From Toxorhynchites rutilus septentrionalis (Eukaryota > Arthropoda > Insecta > Diptera > Culicidae): a DNA stretch of 64,000 bases. The DNA lies in NCBI RefSeq assembly GCF_029784135.1, contig NC_073745.1:64820218-64884217 (forward strand). The letters run 5' to 3'. Made by a program: the position numbers and the translations under genes. Positions 48,705 through 60,133 of the stretch are shown here, piece after piece (position 1 is the stretch's first letter; each line of letters begins with the position of its first letter). The notes under the pieces were generated by a model, which saw nothing but the letters and a program-made list of their open reading frames with translations, had not been told where the DNA came from and searched no databases.

Positions 48705-49372
48705 ACTCGTTTTGAAAGTCTTCTATAGATACTATAGACAATATTAAACTTAGAAATCAAGCTACATTTAAATGCTGTGATAATCGTCACTACTGTTCTA
48801 GCAATACTTCCAGCTTAACTTCTAGGCACAAATAGATGTTTTCTTTATTAAGTAATTGTCAGAATATTCAATTTGAAGTAAATCGGCTGAATCGCAGCTT
48901 TAGATCTAGATCTAATCATTATTCGTAAATATATCGACGCTTGGGTTGGGCACTAGTATCGGGCCGTTTTTTTATAGTTTCCACTGCCAATATACTATAC
49001 TTTTGCAAGCGCTCATAAGAATGTTTAGCTTGTGCTCGATTCGTGGCTGCATCATATATATTCGAGACGACAACGATCATAAAATATTTTCGTTAAAATA
49101 CTTCTGATTCATAAATATATGTATAAATAACATTCGAAAAAACTGATAGTATTTGTTAACATTGATAACAAACAACCGTACTAAAAATAACTGATCCCCA
49201 ATAAATTTGGGGGTCCTATTCCAGATAATAAAATAATAAAATGCAATTTAATAATTCTTCTCGAGCCTGTCAGGCGATCAAATGTAGCGAATAACATTAT
49301 TTTAACAATGCCACGAATGGGGAGATTATTTGGGAGCTTGGAACGGGGACGGAGTCCCTTCACAGGAAGAAC
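48705..49372. other. AT-rich interval, likely 3' side of the calpain gene
   Basis: No coding feature. Part of it would be the 3' UTR of the minus-strand calpain. A polyadenylation signal could be among several AATAAA-like motifs but cannot be singled out. Confidence 0.4.
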
Positions 49373-49458
49373 CTACGAATACAGTGTTTTTTCGACCCAC
49401 TCATCCATACTGAACGTGGCCATGTTGGTGCCTTCGGTGTCACGCTCGCGGAAAATAT
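49373..49458 (-). CDS. Calpain, last coding exon
   Basis: On the minus strand it begins after acceptor TTGCAG at 49458, reads IFRERDTEGTNMATFSMDEW, VEKTLYS, and stops with TAG at 49373-49375. This is the usual end of insect calpain A/B-type proteases. It joins the previous exon (ends ..KTMI + G) in phase, giving a GAT codon. It belongs to the C-terminal penta-EF-hand domain of a calcium-activated cysteine protease; the catalytic exons are outside the window or too far upstream to see. Sequence quality and splice signals argue that the gene is functional. Confidence 0.88.
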
Positions 49459-49526
49459 CTGCAAGAATAGAACCAACAAACAATTAGCACCCAGTGTGAT
49501 CCACTTTTGAAGCTAAAGAAACCCAC

Positions 49527-49853
49527 CAATCATGGTTTTGATCTTTACGGCACACATTATGAAATCGTCGAACGATATCGACCCGTCTCGAGAGCCGTAC
49601 CGATGGACCAACCCGTTGAGGATGCGATTGTTCAGGTGGTAACCGGCCGAGTTGAGGGCCTCGCGCAACCCGAACGAATTCAGCCGCCCGACTTGCTCGG
49701 TGTCGTACAGTTTGAACACCGCCTTCCACTTGGAGATGTCCGTCAGCAGGGTTTGGAACTCTTCGAAGCCCAGTTTTCCCGACTGGTCCACATCCAGCAT
49801 GGCCACCATGGAACGGCACACATCTTTAGAGAAACCAGTACCGACCTGGTCAA
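49527..49853 (-). CDS. Calpain, penultimate coding exon (penta-EF-hand domain)
   Basis: The minus strand has acceptor CTCCAACAG before 49853 and donor ATTG|GTGGGT after 49527. The frame reads DQVGTGFSKDVCRSMVAMLD, then an EF-hand loop DVDQSGKLGFEEF, then WKAVFKLYDTEQVGRL (a second, weaker loop), LREALNSAGYHLNN, and YGSRDGSISFDDFIMCAVKI (a third loop region). These are EF-hands of the calpain regulatory domain, which bind calcium and dimerise. The intron to the next exon is only 68 bp. The exon 5' to this one on the minus strand lies beyond 49853, where the intron is expanded by a foldback-type element (49980-51196) and other TEs; I found no further calpain exon up to the window end. Confidence 0.9.
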
Positions 49854-49979
49854 CTGTTGGAGAGAAAGGAGAGAGAGAGAGAGGGCGGAGTTTAAGAACT
49901 AGAAATGGATGGTATTGCGTAATAAACGGTAATGAAAACGGAAGTTCGACGTTTATGAATGATTGACGATGTTGTAAGG

Positions 49980-51196
49980 ATTGTGTCACATTTACCCGAA
50001 ACCCACTCACCCGAATAACAGTTACCTGAAAGACATTCATCCGAATCCCACTCACCCGAATGTAACAAATACCCGAATGCGACAGCTACCCGAATGTAAC
50101 ATCTACCCGAATTGACATTTACCCGAATGTAACATTTGCCCGAATGCGACAGTTACCCGAATGTAACATCTACCCGAATTGACATTTACCCGAATGTAAC
50201 ATTTACCCGAATGCGACAGTTACCCGAATGTAACATCTACACGAATACGAGACTTACCCGAAAGCAGAATATGTTCTAATGATACGCAAATTTAATTATT
50301 AGGAAGTATTTGTATATTTAATTCTGATTTCTGATGAGTGATCATATTTGTCTTGTACGTTCATTTCCATCCAAAAAGTTCGTATTTTTCGTGGGTAGTG
50401 CAATTTGAGAAATAGCGGCATTGGATAAAATCCTTTTCAAAATAATAAAAAGTGAAATAATGGAGTTTTCTAACGTATTATGAAATTTATGTATGCATAT
50501 GGCTGACGCAGCCCGTTCACTTAAAGGAAAACTGTTCGTACATACGTATTACGGCACTGAAGTGCAATTTTTATTGTGAATTTATTTTTTCGCAATGAAT
50601 TTTTTTCTGAGATCACTGTAAGGGGGGCGAAGTCCCTATGTATCGAGGAGGAGGAACCGAGGCGGCCTCGAGCCGACAAGATGATGCAATCCGCGTTGGC
50701 CGCCGACCGTAATGAACCAGGTAAACGTATGTTGTCCGACCTAACGTAAGGATCGTCTCCTATGTTTCAAACAAACCGGGCAATCGGTGGAACACAGGTT
50801 TGCTTGCGAGAGGCCGCCGCTTCCGCTTCCGATCATTTTCAAATTTCCTCAATACAATTTTTCATTTCAATCCGTATTTTTGTTGCTTTTTTATGTTGTT
50901 TTGATTTAATCTTGTTTATCAACAGGAGGTTCGACGAAACTCATAATATGATTTGTCGGAATCTTTCCTTCTAATTCGGATAAGCATTCCATTCGGGTAA
51001 ACGTTGCATTCGGGTATTTGTTACATTCGGGTATTTGTTGCCTTCGGGTATTTGTTGCATTCGGGTAAATGTCCGTTCGGGCACTTTGTCGCATTCGGGT
51101 ATGTGTTGCATTCGGGTATTTGTTACATTCCTGTGAATATCATTCGGGTATGTGTTACATTCGGGTGAATGTGTTTCGGGTGAATGGGACACAACC
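49980..51196. mobile_element. Foldback/MULE-like element with 9-bp target duplication
   Basis: The ends are ATTGTGTCACATTTACCCG and, inverted, GGTTGTGTCCCATTCACCCG. Flanks are GTTGTAAGG at 49971-49979 and 51197-51205, an exact 9-bp duplication as made by Foldback and Mutator-type elements. Each arm is an array of short units around CATTCGGGTA (left arm 49985-50265 as its complement TACCCGAATG; right arm 50975-51190), so the arms fold on each other. The centre (50270-50970) has no recognised gene. Confidence 0.85.
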
Positions 51197-51205
51197 GTTG
51201 TAAGG

Positions 51206-52084
51206 TTACCTACCCGTACCCTACCCTCGCTTTGCATAGTTCTCAAGCATTTGTTCTTGCTTTTTTACAGATCACTTACATTTAATACTTACTTGTGCAG
51301 CTTCATATTCGGAGTCACACTCCATTTTATGTGGTCTTGTTACTTTCTAATCAATATATTAGCAATGTGTAAAAATAGGTACGGTTGGTTACTTAATTGG
51401 GTTCTTGGTGGAATTATCTGTCTTTCAATGGACTCAGACATTTTCATTTCATCAACATTCTACAGAACGTGAGCCACTTCGATACTGATTAATGTATAAC
51501 TAAACGACAGGGATAATGTAGTAATGCCTTTAACATAGAGGCATAGAGGTTGATCATATTCTTCACACCTTCTTTGAAAACGTGAGGATGGAATAAACTC
51601 ATTTCCTTAAATTTCTTCAAATTAGGATTAAATAAGTTGCGGCTAGGGTCAACACGCTATCTCGGATGCTCAGGAAAGACGGAATGAGGGCAAAGAATCA
51701 AGCATGTAAGAGCAAAACATTTCAAACCTTTTGATATTTTAATAACCCACAATTTTCATTTCTTCGAAACGCAACTCTACTTTTGACGTTTTTAATTCAG
51801 GGAGCTCTTGTACATCACATCACAGCACAAGAAGTGTAAAAAAAACTTTCATCCTTCACTCACAAAAATGGGTTCAACACATCGCCAAGACAATGAAACT
51901 CACAGCCCATAGCATTAATGCATGATTAATAATTAAACAATTAGACCACGACAAATCGATGCATCACTTTCTAAAGTTTGATTCATTTAGAATCCGGAAT
52001 TGCAAAACCAGTTGTGCAGATATTCTATTGTTCTTTTCTAGAAAAATATTTAAACAAATATTCCATAACAGATTTGATGAATTT
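51206..52084. other. AT-rich interval, probably calpain intron
   Basis: No exon or TE motif recognised. Calling it an intron assumes the calpain gene continues to the right. Confidence 0.35.
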
Positions 52085-52290
52085 TCGTACTTTTTTTCGG
52101 ATATTCTCCCTGTTGGTCAACCTCAGTGGCCATTTTATTCCACGATCTCTTCATATCTGCATCATCCCGAGTCACTTTGCCACCTTACTTCAATTTCCGC
52201 TTGATAATTGATAATTTTTCGATTGAGCGGAATTGGGGTCAATTGAGAAGATTGAGGCTTTTTTCAATGTTATCGACCCCATTGTCACGG
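52085..52290 (-). pseudogene. Tc1/mariner-type transposase C-terminal fragment
   Basis: The minus strand reads FRSIEKLSIIKRKLK, then GGKVTRDDADMKRSWNKMAT and EVDQQG. It matches the end of ITmD37-type transposases (PIEKYWxIIKRxLxK). It resembles the remnant at 36425-37120, probably the same family. No ends seen. Confidence 0.6.
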
Positions 52291-52394
52291 TACCAACACT
52301 ACGCATTATATGCTTGTTACTTATTGATCTAAAAACTTGTTTCAATAACTTTAAAATTGTTTTCAAAACAGGCTATTGAAATCACATAAATATG

Positions 52395-52860
52395 TATATG
52401 AGCGAGTGCCCGCTCGTAAATCCACTCAGTCACAATTGTACAGTGATCGGAGCATGTTATCGCTGTTGTGGCGGAGCTAAATTCGTTCATCACGAAAGCG
52501 CCGATGAACGGTGTCACCAAGAGCTCGTTTGCGCACACAAACGGCATTGGTGCGCCGGGTTCGTTAAAGATTCCCCCTAAGGCCAAAAGGGAATCTACTG
52601 GGAAGAAGAATGATAGCACTAAGAAGGCGACCAAGATAGCACCATCATCGAAAAGACTTGAGGCTATGAAGACAGCCGCCACACACACGCGCAACTCTTT
52701 TCGTTTTGTGATCATCGAGTCAGTATTGATTGTCGGCGGGCGTCGGGCATCGAAGAAAAGAAACCGGAAATATGTCATCGTTGCTGACAAACAATCTTCC
52801 AGTTCTGCTTAGAACTTAGAATATCGTTGAAGCGAAAGAGTTTATTTTGTTTTCTATTTA
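52395..52860 (+). pseudogene. Histone H1-like pseudogene fused to the tail repeat
   Basis: The frame from about 52468 reads SFITKAPMNGVTKSSFAHTN, GIGAPGSLKIPPKAKRESTG, KKNDSTKKATKIAPSSK. This resembles the end of the H1 globular domain (FIKKALKxGVxxGxLVQTxGxGAxGSFKL) followed by a lysine-rich tail. From about 52680 the text turns into the tail repeat of elements A and B (ACACACACGCGCAACTC, then GCGAAAGAGTTTATTTTG). Upstream there is a degraded TATA (GTATATGAGCG near 52393) at the place where A and B have TATATAAGCG. H1 is the linker histone; no full protein is possible here. Confidence 0.5.
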
Positions 52861-52861
52861 A

Positions 52862-52960
52862 AACTAGCTAACCCGGCGAACTTCATCCCGCCCCAAATTG
52901 GCGTTTTCCTACTAAGCGACCGTTCATGTGTGTAATCACAGAACTATTAATTGATCTTCA
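52862..52960 (+). mobile_element. 5' end fragment of the Helitron-like family
   Basis: ACTAGCTAACCCGGCGAACT and the following ~90 bp match the start of the element at 29626 (CGAACTTCATCCCGCC against CAAACTTCGTCCCGCC; CTACTAAGCGACCGTTCATG against TACTAAGCGCAGGTTCATG). The body with tandem units is absent. Confidence 0.6.
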
Positions 52961-54751
52961 AATTGGTCTTTTTCAAGGCTGAGGCGAATACGCCTTGTAG
53001 TTTACAGCTTCTATAATAGAAAGTAAACAAATCAATAAATTCGCGATGGCTGCCAAAAAGTAAGGTGGTGTGAAGCAATTAAGTCTATATTTTACCTTTT
53101 TTATATTGTTTGAATGATTTACACATTGACTGCCATAGTTAAATCAGCATAGGTTCTCCACAGGACATTTTTGTCCCACCAATTTCATCAGCGCAAACAT
53201 CGAATGGACTAACAGCGCTTATCATGGTGTAATTGTAGAACATATGGGAATTCAATTTATTCCGATTTTTTCTGCCATCCTTTAAAGTTTTCCCCAAATT
53301 GTTTTTCAATGACTTCGGTAAATTCTTGCTGTTTTTGACATAGGACTTTGTCTTTGATTTCTATATAGGGGAATAACTCTACGAAGAAGGAAACGGTTTA
53401 TTAAGAGTTTTCAAACGCATATTACTTAAAATCGTTATTGCGACATATGTTGTGTTACATACAGTGATCCATTGATCCATTCACTGGAAAAATCGCTTTC
53501 TTTCGTTCAAATATGATCATACACAAATCATTTCCCCCAGCGGTATTCTTTTGTTGTTACGTGCTGCAAATCACGACACAAAAGAGAACGAGACAACTCT
53601 GCATCGGTTCGCACTTCATGATACACCGACACGCAAGCAGAACCATCATATACGCCTTCGGTGCAGAAAGTTTATTTTCTTCTTTGCCTCTAACATATGC
53701 ATATCGACCTCTCCTTGCATCATGAAACAGCAGGATCGTACGGACTACCCAAAGCGAATGATTCATATTCAGCTAATATAACAGATCCTGATTTTTAAGT
53801 CTCAGAGAGTACAAATTATATGATTATTTAGCTCGATAGAGGACAAGGGAAAGGTAGACAGATCATATTTTCCATTTTTAACGCCGCTATCCCTTGAAAT
53901 ATGTATATTCATATAGACCGCAGTATTTTACTAGCAACACCGCTCTCTTTTCCCATTCGTCGCTCTCCGCAAATGGTGACCGAATGATGACGTAATTTTG
54001 TTCGTGAGAGGTTACTTGGTTATATATCATTAGACAGGAAATTTATCCAGCATTTTTTTGCTTGAAACACGAACAGAAAATATAGTAAAAATATCAAACA
54101 ATTCGACGATTTAAATGGGTATGTTTTATTGATTGCACTAACCACTCACTTTTCTCCCTGAACGAACAATATTTTTCCCTGCATTCGGGCGTTTGTTCAC
54201 AATGTTAATTGATGCGTATTATGAATTATTCTCCATTTGCTGATAATAGGCATTTATAAGTTAAGTTAATGAATTGTTACATTATATGTTGTCCAATCAA
54301 TTCATGCTCAATTCACGTTTTTATTGTGTAGGTCTAACTAGTCTGTACCACCCTTCCCCTACATCATTTTTAAGCTTAAATCTTCAGTTTTTTGAATATT
54401 TTACGAACATATTGCACATATTGTCTTAGTGTGTGTAGAAGTAATGGACAAATATATCCGAAAACAATAAAACATTCCGAATTTTCTTCGAGTTTGTGGG
54501 TGAGGAGTTCATGTCTAGGTGGGGATGCGTATGTATACGTGTGAGTATCATCACTCCTTGCAATCCTCGTACTTCCGAACGCATGGAAACAAAAGTTACG
54601 AATCGTTCATTCTGAGAGTACGCATAGCATTTTGAACTTCTGCTACTATTGCGTTGAAGTTCTTCTCTGATTTGCTCTAACTTTTGATCGATCGGCTAAA
54701 AAAAAAGGCTGAACATATCAATATGAAACGTTCACAGGTGTTTTGGGGATA
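52961..54751. other. Interval without supported gene
   Basis: An open stretch at 53510-53780 has higher complexity but no motif. Short inverted or repeated pieces are likely old TE remains. No calpain exon found. Confidence 0.35.
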
Positions 54752-54753
54752 TA

Positions 54754-56022
54754 AAGGGTGTGTCACATTAAATTGCATCACGGAAAAAACGCTGTAGAAA
54801 TTCAATTTTTAGGAATTATATCTTCAGCTTTCGCTTATAATCAGATAAGAGTGTATAGATCACGTTGGCCATGCTTCACTGTCAATTTTTCGTAAATTTG
54901 GAAAAATGTCGTCGAACGAAAAAGAGCGTCGTGAATTAATCCTGTGCACTCATTTCGAGAATCCGGAGTTGTCACATCGGGACATCGGTAAGATACTGGG
55001 AATCGTCCAATCCACGGTCAGCAGAGTACTAAAACGATACTTCGAGAACCTAACCATCGACCGGAAGGTGAAGAACGGCAAAAATGGATGCTCCGTCAGT
55101 GAAAAAGATCACAAGCGCGTAGTTAAGCAGTTTAGACGTGATCCGAGAAGTTCGGTCCGGGATGTCGTCAATAAGCTGAATTTGTCAAGTTCATTCGTCC
55201 AATGGACCAAGCAGCGGGAGGGCCTGCGTACATACAAGTTTCAGAAGGCTCCTAACCGCGACGAAAGGCAAAAAATGGTGGGGAAGACGCGAGCCCGGAA
55301 GCTGTACACCGAAATGCTGACGAAGCCGCATTGCCTGGTAATGGACGACGAAACCTACGTCAAAGCGGACTTTCGTCAGCTGCCGGGACTGTTGTTCTTC
55401 TCCGCAGAGGACAAATTCAGCGTTCCGGAGGAGATTCGCAAGCAGAAACTATCCAAGTTTGCCAAAAAGTACATGGTGTGGCAAGCGATCTGCTCATGCG
55501 GAAAGCGGAGCGCCCCCTTCGTGATGACCGGCACGGTAAACGGGCAGGTTTACCTTAAGGAGTGCCTACAGAAGCGCTTACCATCTTCTGGCTGGATCTC
55601 GCTTCGTGCCACTATTCAAAGGACGTGTTGGAGTGGTACGAAGCCAACGGAGTCACCTTCGTGCCAAAGGAAATGAACTCGCCCAACGCGCCGGAGATTC
55701 GCCCAATAGAGAAATATTGGGCGATTATGAAGCAGGCCCTCCGGAAGAACCCGAAAGTTGTCCAATCGGAGGCGGACTTCAAGAGAAAATGGAATTTCTG
55801 TTCCAAAAAAAACTACAACCTGACGTTGTACAGAACCTTATAGACGGGGTAAAGAGGAAGGTGCGAGCATACGGGCTTGGGCTCGAAGTATGAATAAAAA
55901 GAAAATGCCAAAAGTTATTTAATAGTTTTTATTTTACTGTCTAAAATTTTCAAAAGGATCGGTCTATTGGGCGAATTTCTACAGCGTTTTTTCCGTGATG
56001 CAATTTGATGTGACACACCCTT
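54754..56022 (+). mobile_element. DD37E Tc1/mariner-type transposon (ITmD37E-like), copy 2
   Basis: Inverted ends AAGGGTGTGTCACAT, with TA duplications at 54752-54753 and 56023-56024. 1269 bp. By eye it is very similar to copy 1 (24005-25301) along its whole length, in the opposite orientation. It has a 26-bp deletion relative to copy 1 in the coding region. Confidence 0.93.
54906..55893 (+). pseudogene. DD37E transposase pseudogene (copy 2)
   Basis: It begins MSSNEKERRELILCTHFENP at 54906 and is open through the helix-turn-helix (LSHRDIGKILGIVQSTVSRV) and the first catalytic motif VMDDETYVKAD up to KECLQKRL. Here a 26-bp deletion near 55583 shifts the frame; the second catalytic Asp (FWLDLASCHYS, with Leu for Pro) and IRPIEKYWA are read in another frame, with 37 residues between Asp and Glu. 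A second shift sits in the A-run near 55807, after which KRKVRAYGLGLEV ends the original protein in a third frame. Copy 1 carries a different set of lesions, so the two were inactivated independently. Confidence 0.92.
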
Positions 56023-56024
56023 TA

Positions 56025-57463
56025 CTAGGCTGAAAATTTCCCTGCTTATTCGGATGAGGAGCTACTGGTCCCAAAGCAGTTTTCCAATGAACAACTTTAA
56101 GCTAAATTTAATCTGTTAGTAACAATTTATTTTAATTACAGCTAAAGACTTACATAACTGAGTATTTCTCATTCAGTAAAAAAAATCCTAATTGTTTATT
56201 ATTCGAATTCTAAACCTAAATCAAGTGAACATTACTCATTTCATTGATCATTAATCATTTCCTCAACTTCAACAAATTCAATTATTTTTCTCACTAGAAA
56301 GTTTTTCAGTTCAGTTTTTACTTTAATCTTCGATATTTTTTCCTCTAGAATGATCTTGTCTGTTACGATTTCAAAAATCCAAATTTCAGTTCAATGTTCC
56401 TTGATTTGTTCCATAAAATTATGCCAATGTACCCACGTGGTGATTCGCATTCAGGTGTTGACGATGTTTTAACACTACTAACATTAGAACTAACTGATTT
56501 ATTTGTAAAATTACAGATGATGATTTTCTAAAACCCTGGTTTTGGCCCTTTTTTCAAATTAATGCAAAAAATAACAAAATAAATTTGTTTTCGTTAAAGC
56601 AACAAATCAAACTTGTATAAAATTTATTTGAGTGTTGAAAACTATCTTTCGGTTCATGGTGCGATCATTATTTATTGAATTATTCATCATCAAAGACGAA
56701 GGGATAATTACAAAAATATCTCTGTATGGAAAGGTCTTACATTAATGCAATAGGAACCTAATGGAAGCTGGTTGATGAGGTTAATTGGATTGGCTATTCA
56801 GTTGGTAAGCAAACAATTGTGTTAGTCCATAAATTTTTCGTCCATTACATCTATACACAACAAGGTAAAAATATGTTCTTTAAGTATTCCAAAAACTGAA
56901 GATTTAAGCTTTAAAATGATGTATATGGTCGGTGTTCAGTCAGACCGGACTAAGGAACAAAATAAGAAAAATTGAGTTAATAGTTGCAAACAAGTAAGAA
57001 TTTCTCAGCCTACATTCTACTTTTATCAGATCACACTTATGTTGCAAACTGCCTGGCATAAATTTATTTTGACTGATCAGCAAAAAGTGATAACAGTATG
57101 CAGTCAGAGTGGACCCTGTGCATACGATGATAGCGACTAGAGAGAAGCCACGTTTTTCTGACAACCAGAAAATGGGAGGAGTTTCAAGGGAAATGTTGTA
57201 TTTTTCCACACCAGAAGATTCTACATTTTATCCTTTATTGAACTCGGTACAGTAACTCGTATTGAAACACAATGAATATGGTTGGAAAGTTATAAAAAAT
57301 CGAAAATATTATTATATCTTGTTCAGACAGAGTGGAACAAATGCCAGAGAGTAAAAAAATCGTAGTTATTTATTTTTATGTTCGATTGCAGATCCAACCG
57401 TTGTCTTTCATTGCCTGCAAGTACTCTTTTTCATAATCACGCTAACCCGTTTGTCGTAGAGAC
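56025..57463. other. Interval with MITE-end motifs, no gene
   Basis: GGTGTTCAGTCAGACCGGAC at 56931, GCAGTCAGAGTGGACC near 57105 and TTCAGACAGAGTGGAAC near 57325 are ends of the MITE family also seen at 22294 and 63148, here in direct order, so at least two truncated copies overlap. The rest is AT-rich. Confidence 0.4.
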
Positions 57464-57642
57464 TTGGGTTGGGGAAAAAGAAATGTCATATATTGTCAAT
57501 ATATGGCAACACTTAAACATATCTTGTGTTGTACTTATCGCATCGGGTCATACTATACGGCTATTTAAAGACGACAATCTGTGCTGTCGTTTTGACAGTG
57601 TTGTGATTGTCCTTTTCAGTCTCAAGTTATAGCGCGTCAAAG

Positions 57643-58080
57643 ATGGAGTTTACCAAGCAAGAAATTCGCCATATTTTACGTTTTTACTACCTGCGAGGTA
57701 AAACTGCAACGAAGGCGGCCGAAAAAATTCGTGTAGTTTATGGACCCGATACTGTAACGATTCGCACAGCACAGCATTGGTTTATTTGATTTCGTTCTGG
57801 TGTAGTGGCTGTGGAAGATACACCCCGTACTGGTAGGCCAATCGTCGTCGGATGGGATGTCCTATTGCACCCACCGTATAGTCCGGACCTGGCTCCAAGT
57901 GATTATCATTTCTTCCGGTCCATGCAAAACGCTCTTGGTGATACTAAGTTGGCCTCAAAAGAGGCTTGCGAAAACTGGCTGTATGAGTTTTTTGCAAATA
58001 AGGAGGGGGGGGGGGGGGACTTATAATGAAGTTGCCTTCTAAATGGCAACAAGTTTGCGAACAAAACGGTGCATATTTAA
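57643..58080 (+). pseudogene. mariner P transposase pseudogene
   Basis: It starts MEFTKQEIRHILRFYYLRGK, continues GPDTVTIRTAQHWF, has a stop, and RSGVVAVEDTPRTGRPIVV. It then jumps to GWDVLLHPPYSPDLAPSDYH and EACENWLYEFFANKE, so about 600 bp with the first and second Asp motifs are missing. The third Asp motif (APSD) is retained. A frameshift at the G-run separates the C-terminal KWQQVCEQNGAYL. It is inactive. Confidence 0.88.
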
Positions 58081-58115
58081 GTCAAATATGCACCGTTTTG
58101 TTCGCAAACTTGTTG
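58047..58115. repeat. Perfect 32-bp inverted repeat at the end of mariner P
   Basis: CAACAAGTTTGCGAACAAAA and the 12 bases that follow are repeated exactly in reverse complement after a 5-nt spacer (AAGTC). The left arm is the last part of the transposase frame, so the right arm is an inverted copy of coding DNA. Confidence 0.95.
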
Positions 58116-59717
58116 TTGGATAATTTTAAGTATGTTAAATAAAGGGTCAAATTTCGATCAGAAATACGACATTTCTTATTCCCCAACCCTATATTTATTA
58201 GAAAATCATGAATTGTATTTGAAAATACGAAGGCAATCCGATAAGTACTACAAGCCTACAAAAAAAACAGGAAGTGGGTTATATCTATGGTATAACCGCA
58301 ACGGTGACATAGGACTATCGTTGATTTAGTGATCATTTGTTTGAAGTCGAATCTGAATCCATATCCATTCTGAATGAATGAATAAATGAATATTAGGGGG
58401 ACTTCGATAACGAGAGCGTTACGTTGGAGGTACAATGTTTTATGCATCCAATATTGGATACGAAAATATCCTACTGATGGGGAAGAAAAATCTTCAGAAG
58501 CTTTCCTGCTAATTGCACTTGATTGAAAAATCACAGAACCAAATGTAATTGGTCACAGTGTTAAATGGTTAGAAAACATTAAAATAAACTCTTTCGCTTG
58601 CATGTTATTTTCAATGCCAAGGGGAACTGGCAGATCATTTTGCAGCAGCCATATCTTTCCGGATTCTTCCCGAAGTCCACCACCAGTGGTTAATGCTAAC
58701 TCGATAACCACCTGTTAATTGCACTTGATTGAAAAATCACAAAACCAATTGTATTTGGTCGCAGTATTATATGGATAAAAAACGTTAAAATAAACTCTTT
58801 CGCTTGAATGTAATTTTTCAATTCCAAGGGGAACTGGCAGATTATTTAGCAGCAACGATCACTTCTTTCCGGATTCTTCTCGATAACCAGCAAACGTAAA
58901 GAGTTGCGCGCGCATTTATGTGTGTGTGATGTCTCAAGCGGAACCAATTTTCGATGCTGGTATTCCCTCGGTCGTCTTCTCTTCTCTTTCTGATGGATCG
59001 ACTTTTCTGCGCTCCTTCACAGTCCCAAACAAACTGAATGCATTTCAGGTTAGGACAGGCCAGGTAATGAATCCCTTGATCCCTCACCATCCAGTTCGTC
59101 CAGCTCGTTCAACTCGTTCAGTAACGATGTTGTCTTGTCGATGTCCTCACGAAAAATGTATGCGTTTCACCACCAGAATATCGCTTAAGTATGCTTTTTG
59201 TCCGTGATTGATTAGAAAGAAGGTGTGGTTTACGATGGCAATTTGGAAGGCAAACTAGAGGGGAATGAACTCACTGAGTTTCAAACTTTCAGCGACTGAG
59301 CAATAATCGATTGAGAATTATGTTTTTCGCGATGCGAAACATTTTCCGTTGCGCGCGCATCCAATATTGGAAACAAACATATCCTACTGATGGGGAAGAA
59401 TAAACTTCAGATACTTTCCTGCTTATTGCACTTGATTGAAAAATCATAAAACCAAATGTATTTGGTTGCAGTGTTATATGGATAGAAAACATTAGACAAC
59501 ATTTCGCATCAATGTATTTTTCAATTCCCAGGGGAATTGGCAGATTATTTTTCAGCGACAATAACATCTTCCCAGACTCTCTCCGATACTCGAAGCCCAC
59601 CTGTGGTTAATGCTAACTCAATAAGCACCTGTTAATTGCACTTCATTGAAAAATCACAAAACCAAATGTATTTGGTCGCAGCGTTATATGTTAGAAAACA
59701 TTTAAAAAAAAATTATA

Positions 59718-60133
59718 GGAGGTTGTGTCCAAGATACGACCGCATTGTTGACGTAGAACTACGCTGTTATTTTATATAAGTCGCTTGTTTATACCTTCGG
59801 ATATTATTCTATAATGCTGTGAAATTTTAGAAACAACTGTTTAGTAGAATAATCTCTGAAATGATTTTTTCATTGTAGAATCAGTTGACGATAATTGATT
59901 GATGATTCATTCTTGCCCTCGCAAAACAATCGTATGTCGCAATTTATTTCATGTCAATGCATTGAAAATTTACCTCGGAGGCTATTCCGGTAGCCTTTTT
60001 CCAAATTGACATAGACTCGGCTACAGTCGATTATATACATGTTGCACCAGCACCATTATTCCATATCTCATAACTACATCAATGTTTCTGTTTTCTGATT
60101 TGACACCCTTAATGAAAGACGTAGTTCTACGTC
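59718..60133. mobile_element. Short palindrome-ended element D, nested in B
   Basis: The 5' side (AGGAGGTTGTGTCC then TTGACGTAGAACTACG) is recognisably like the 5' end of A and B. The 3' side is GAAAGACGTAGTTCTACGTC (60114-60133). It interrupts a tail repeat at an A-run (ACATTTAAAAAAAAA before, AAAAAAACTCTTTCGC after). It is a 416-bp deletion derivative. Confidence 0.55.

Larger units (their letters stand above)
57464..58192 (+). mobile_element. mariner element P, deletion derivative
   Basis: The left end is TTGGGTTGGGGAAAAAGAAA and the right end inverted is AGGGTTGGGGAATAAGAAA. About 730 bp, because the middle of the transposase is deleted. It is a different subfamily from M1-M3 by its ends and protein. 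It contains a G-run (58005-58018) and a perfect 32-bp hairpin at 58047-58115. Confidence 0.85.

Noticed and set aside
48267..48728. 153-codon plus-strand frame
   Set aside because: It overlaps the antisense strand of a tRNA-derived SINE and shows no known domain.
49484..49902. Open frames on both strands overlapping the calpain exon
   Set aside because: They lie in other frames; the minus-strand EF-hand reading with matching splice sites explains the region.
50000..51190. CRISPR-like short repeats with regular spacing (CATTCGGGTA units)
   Set aside because: Units are adjacent with similar spacers, mirrored in two arms, and bounded by inverted ends and a 9-bp duplication; this is a foldback-type element in a eukaryote.
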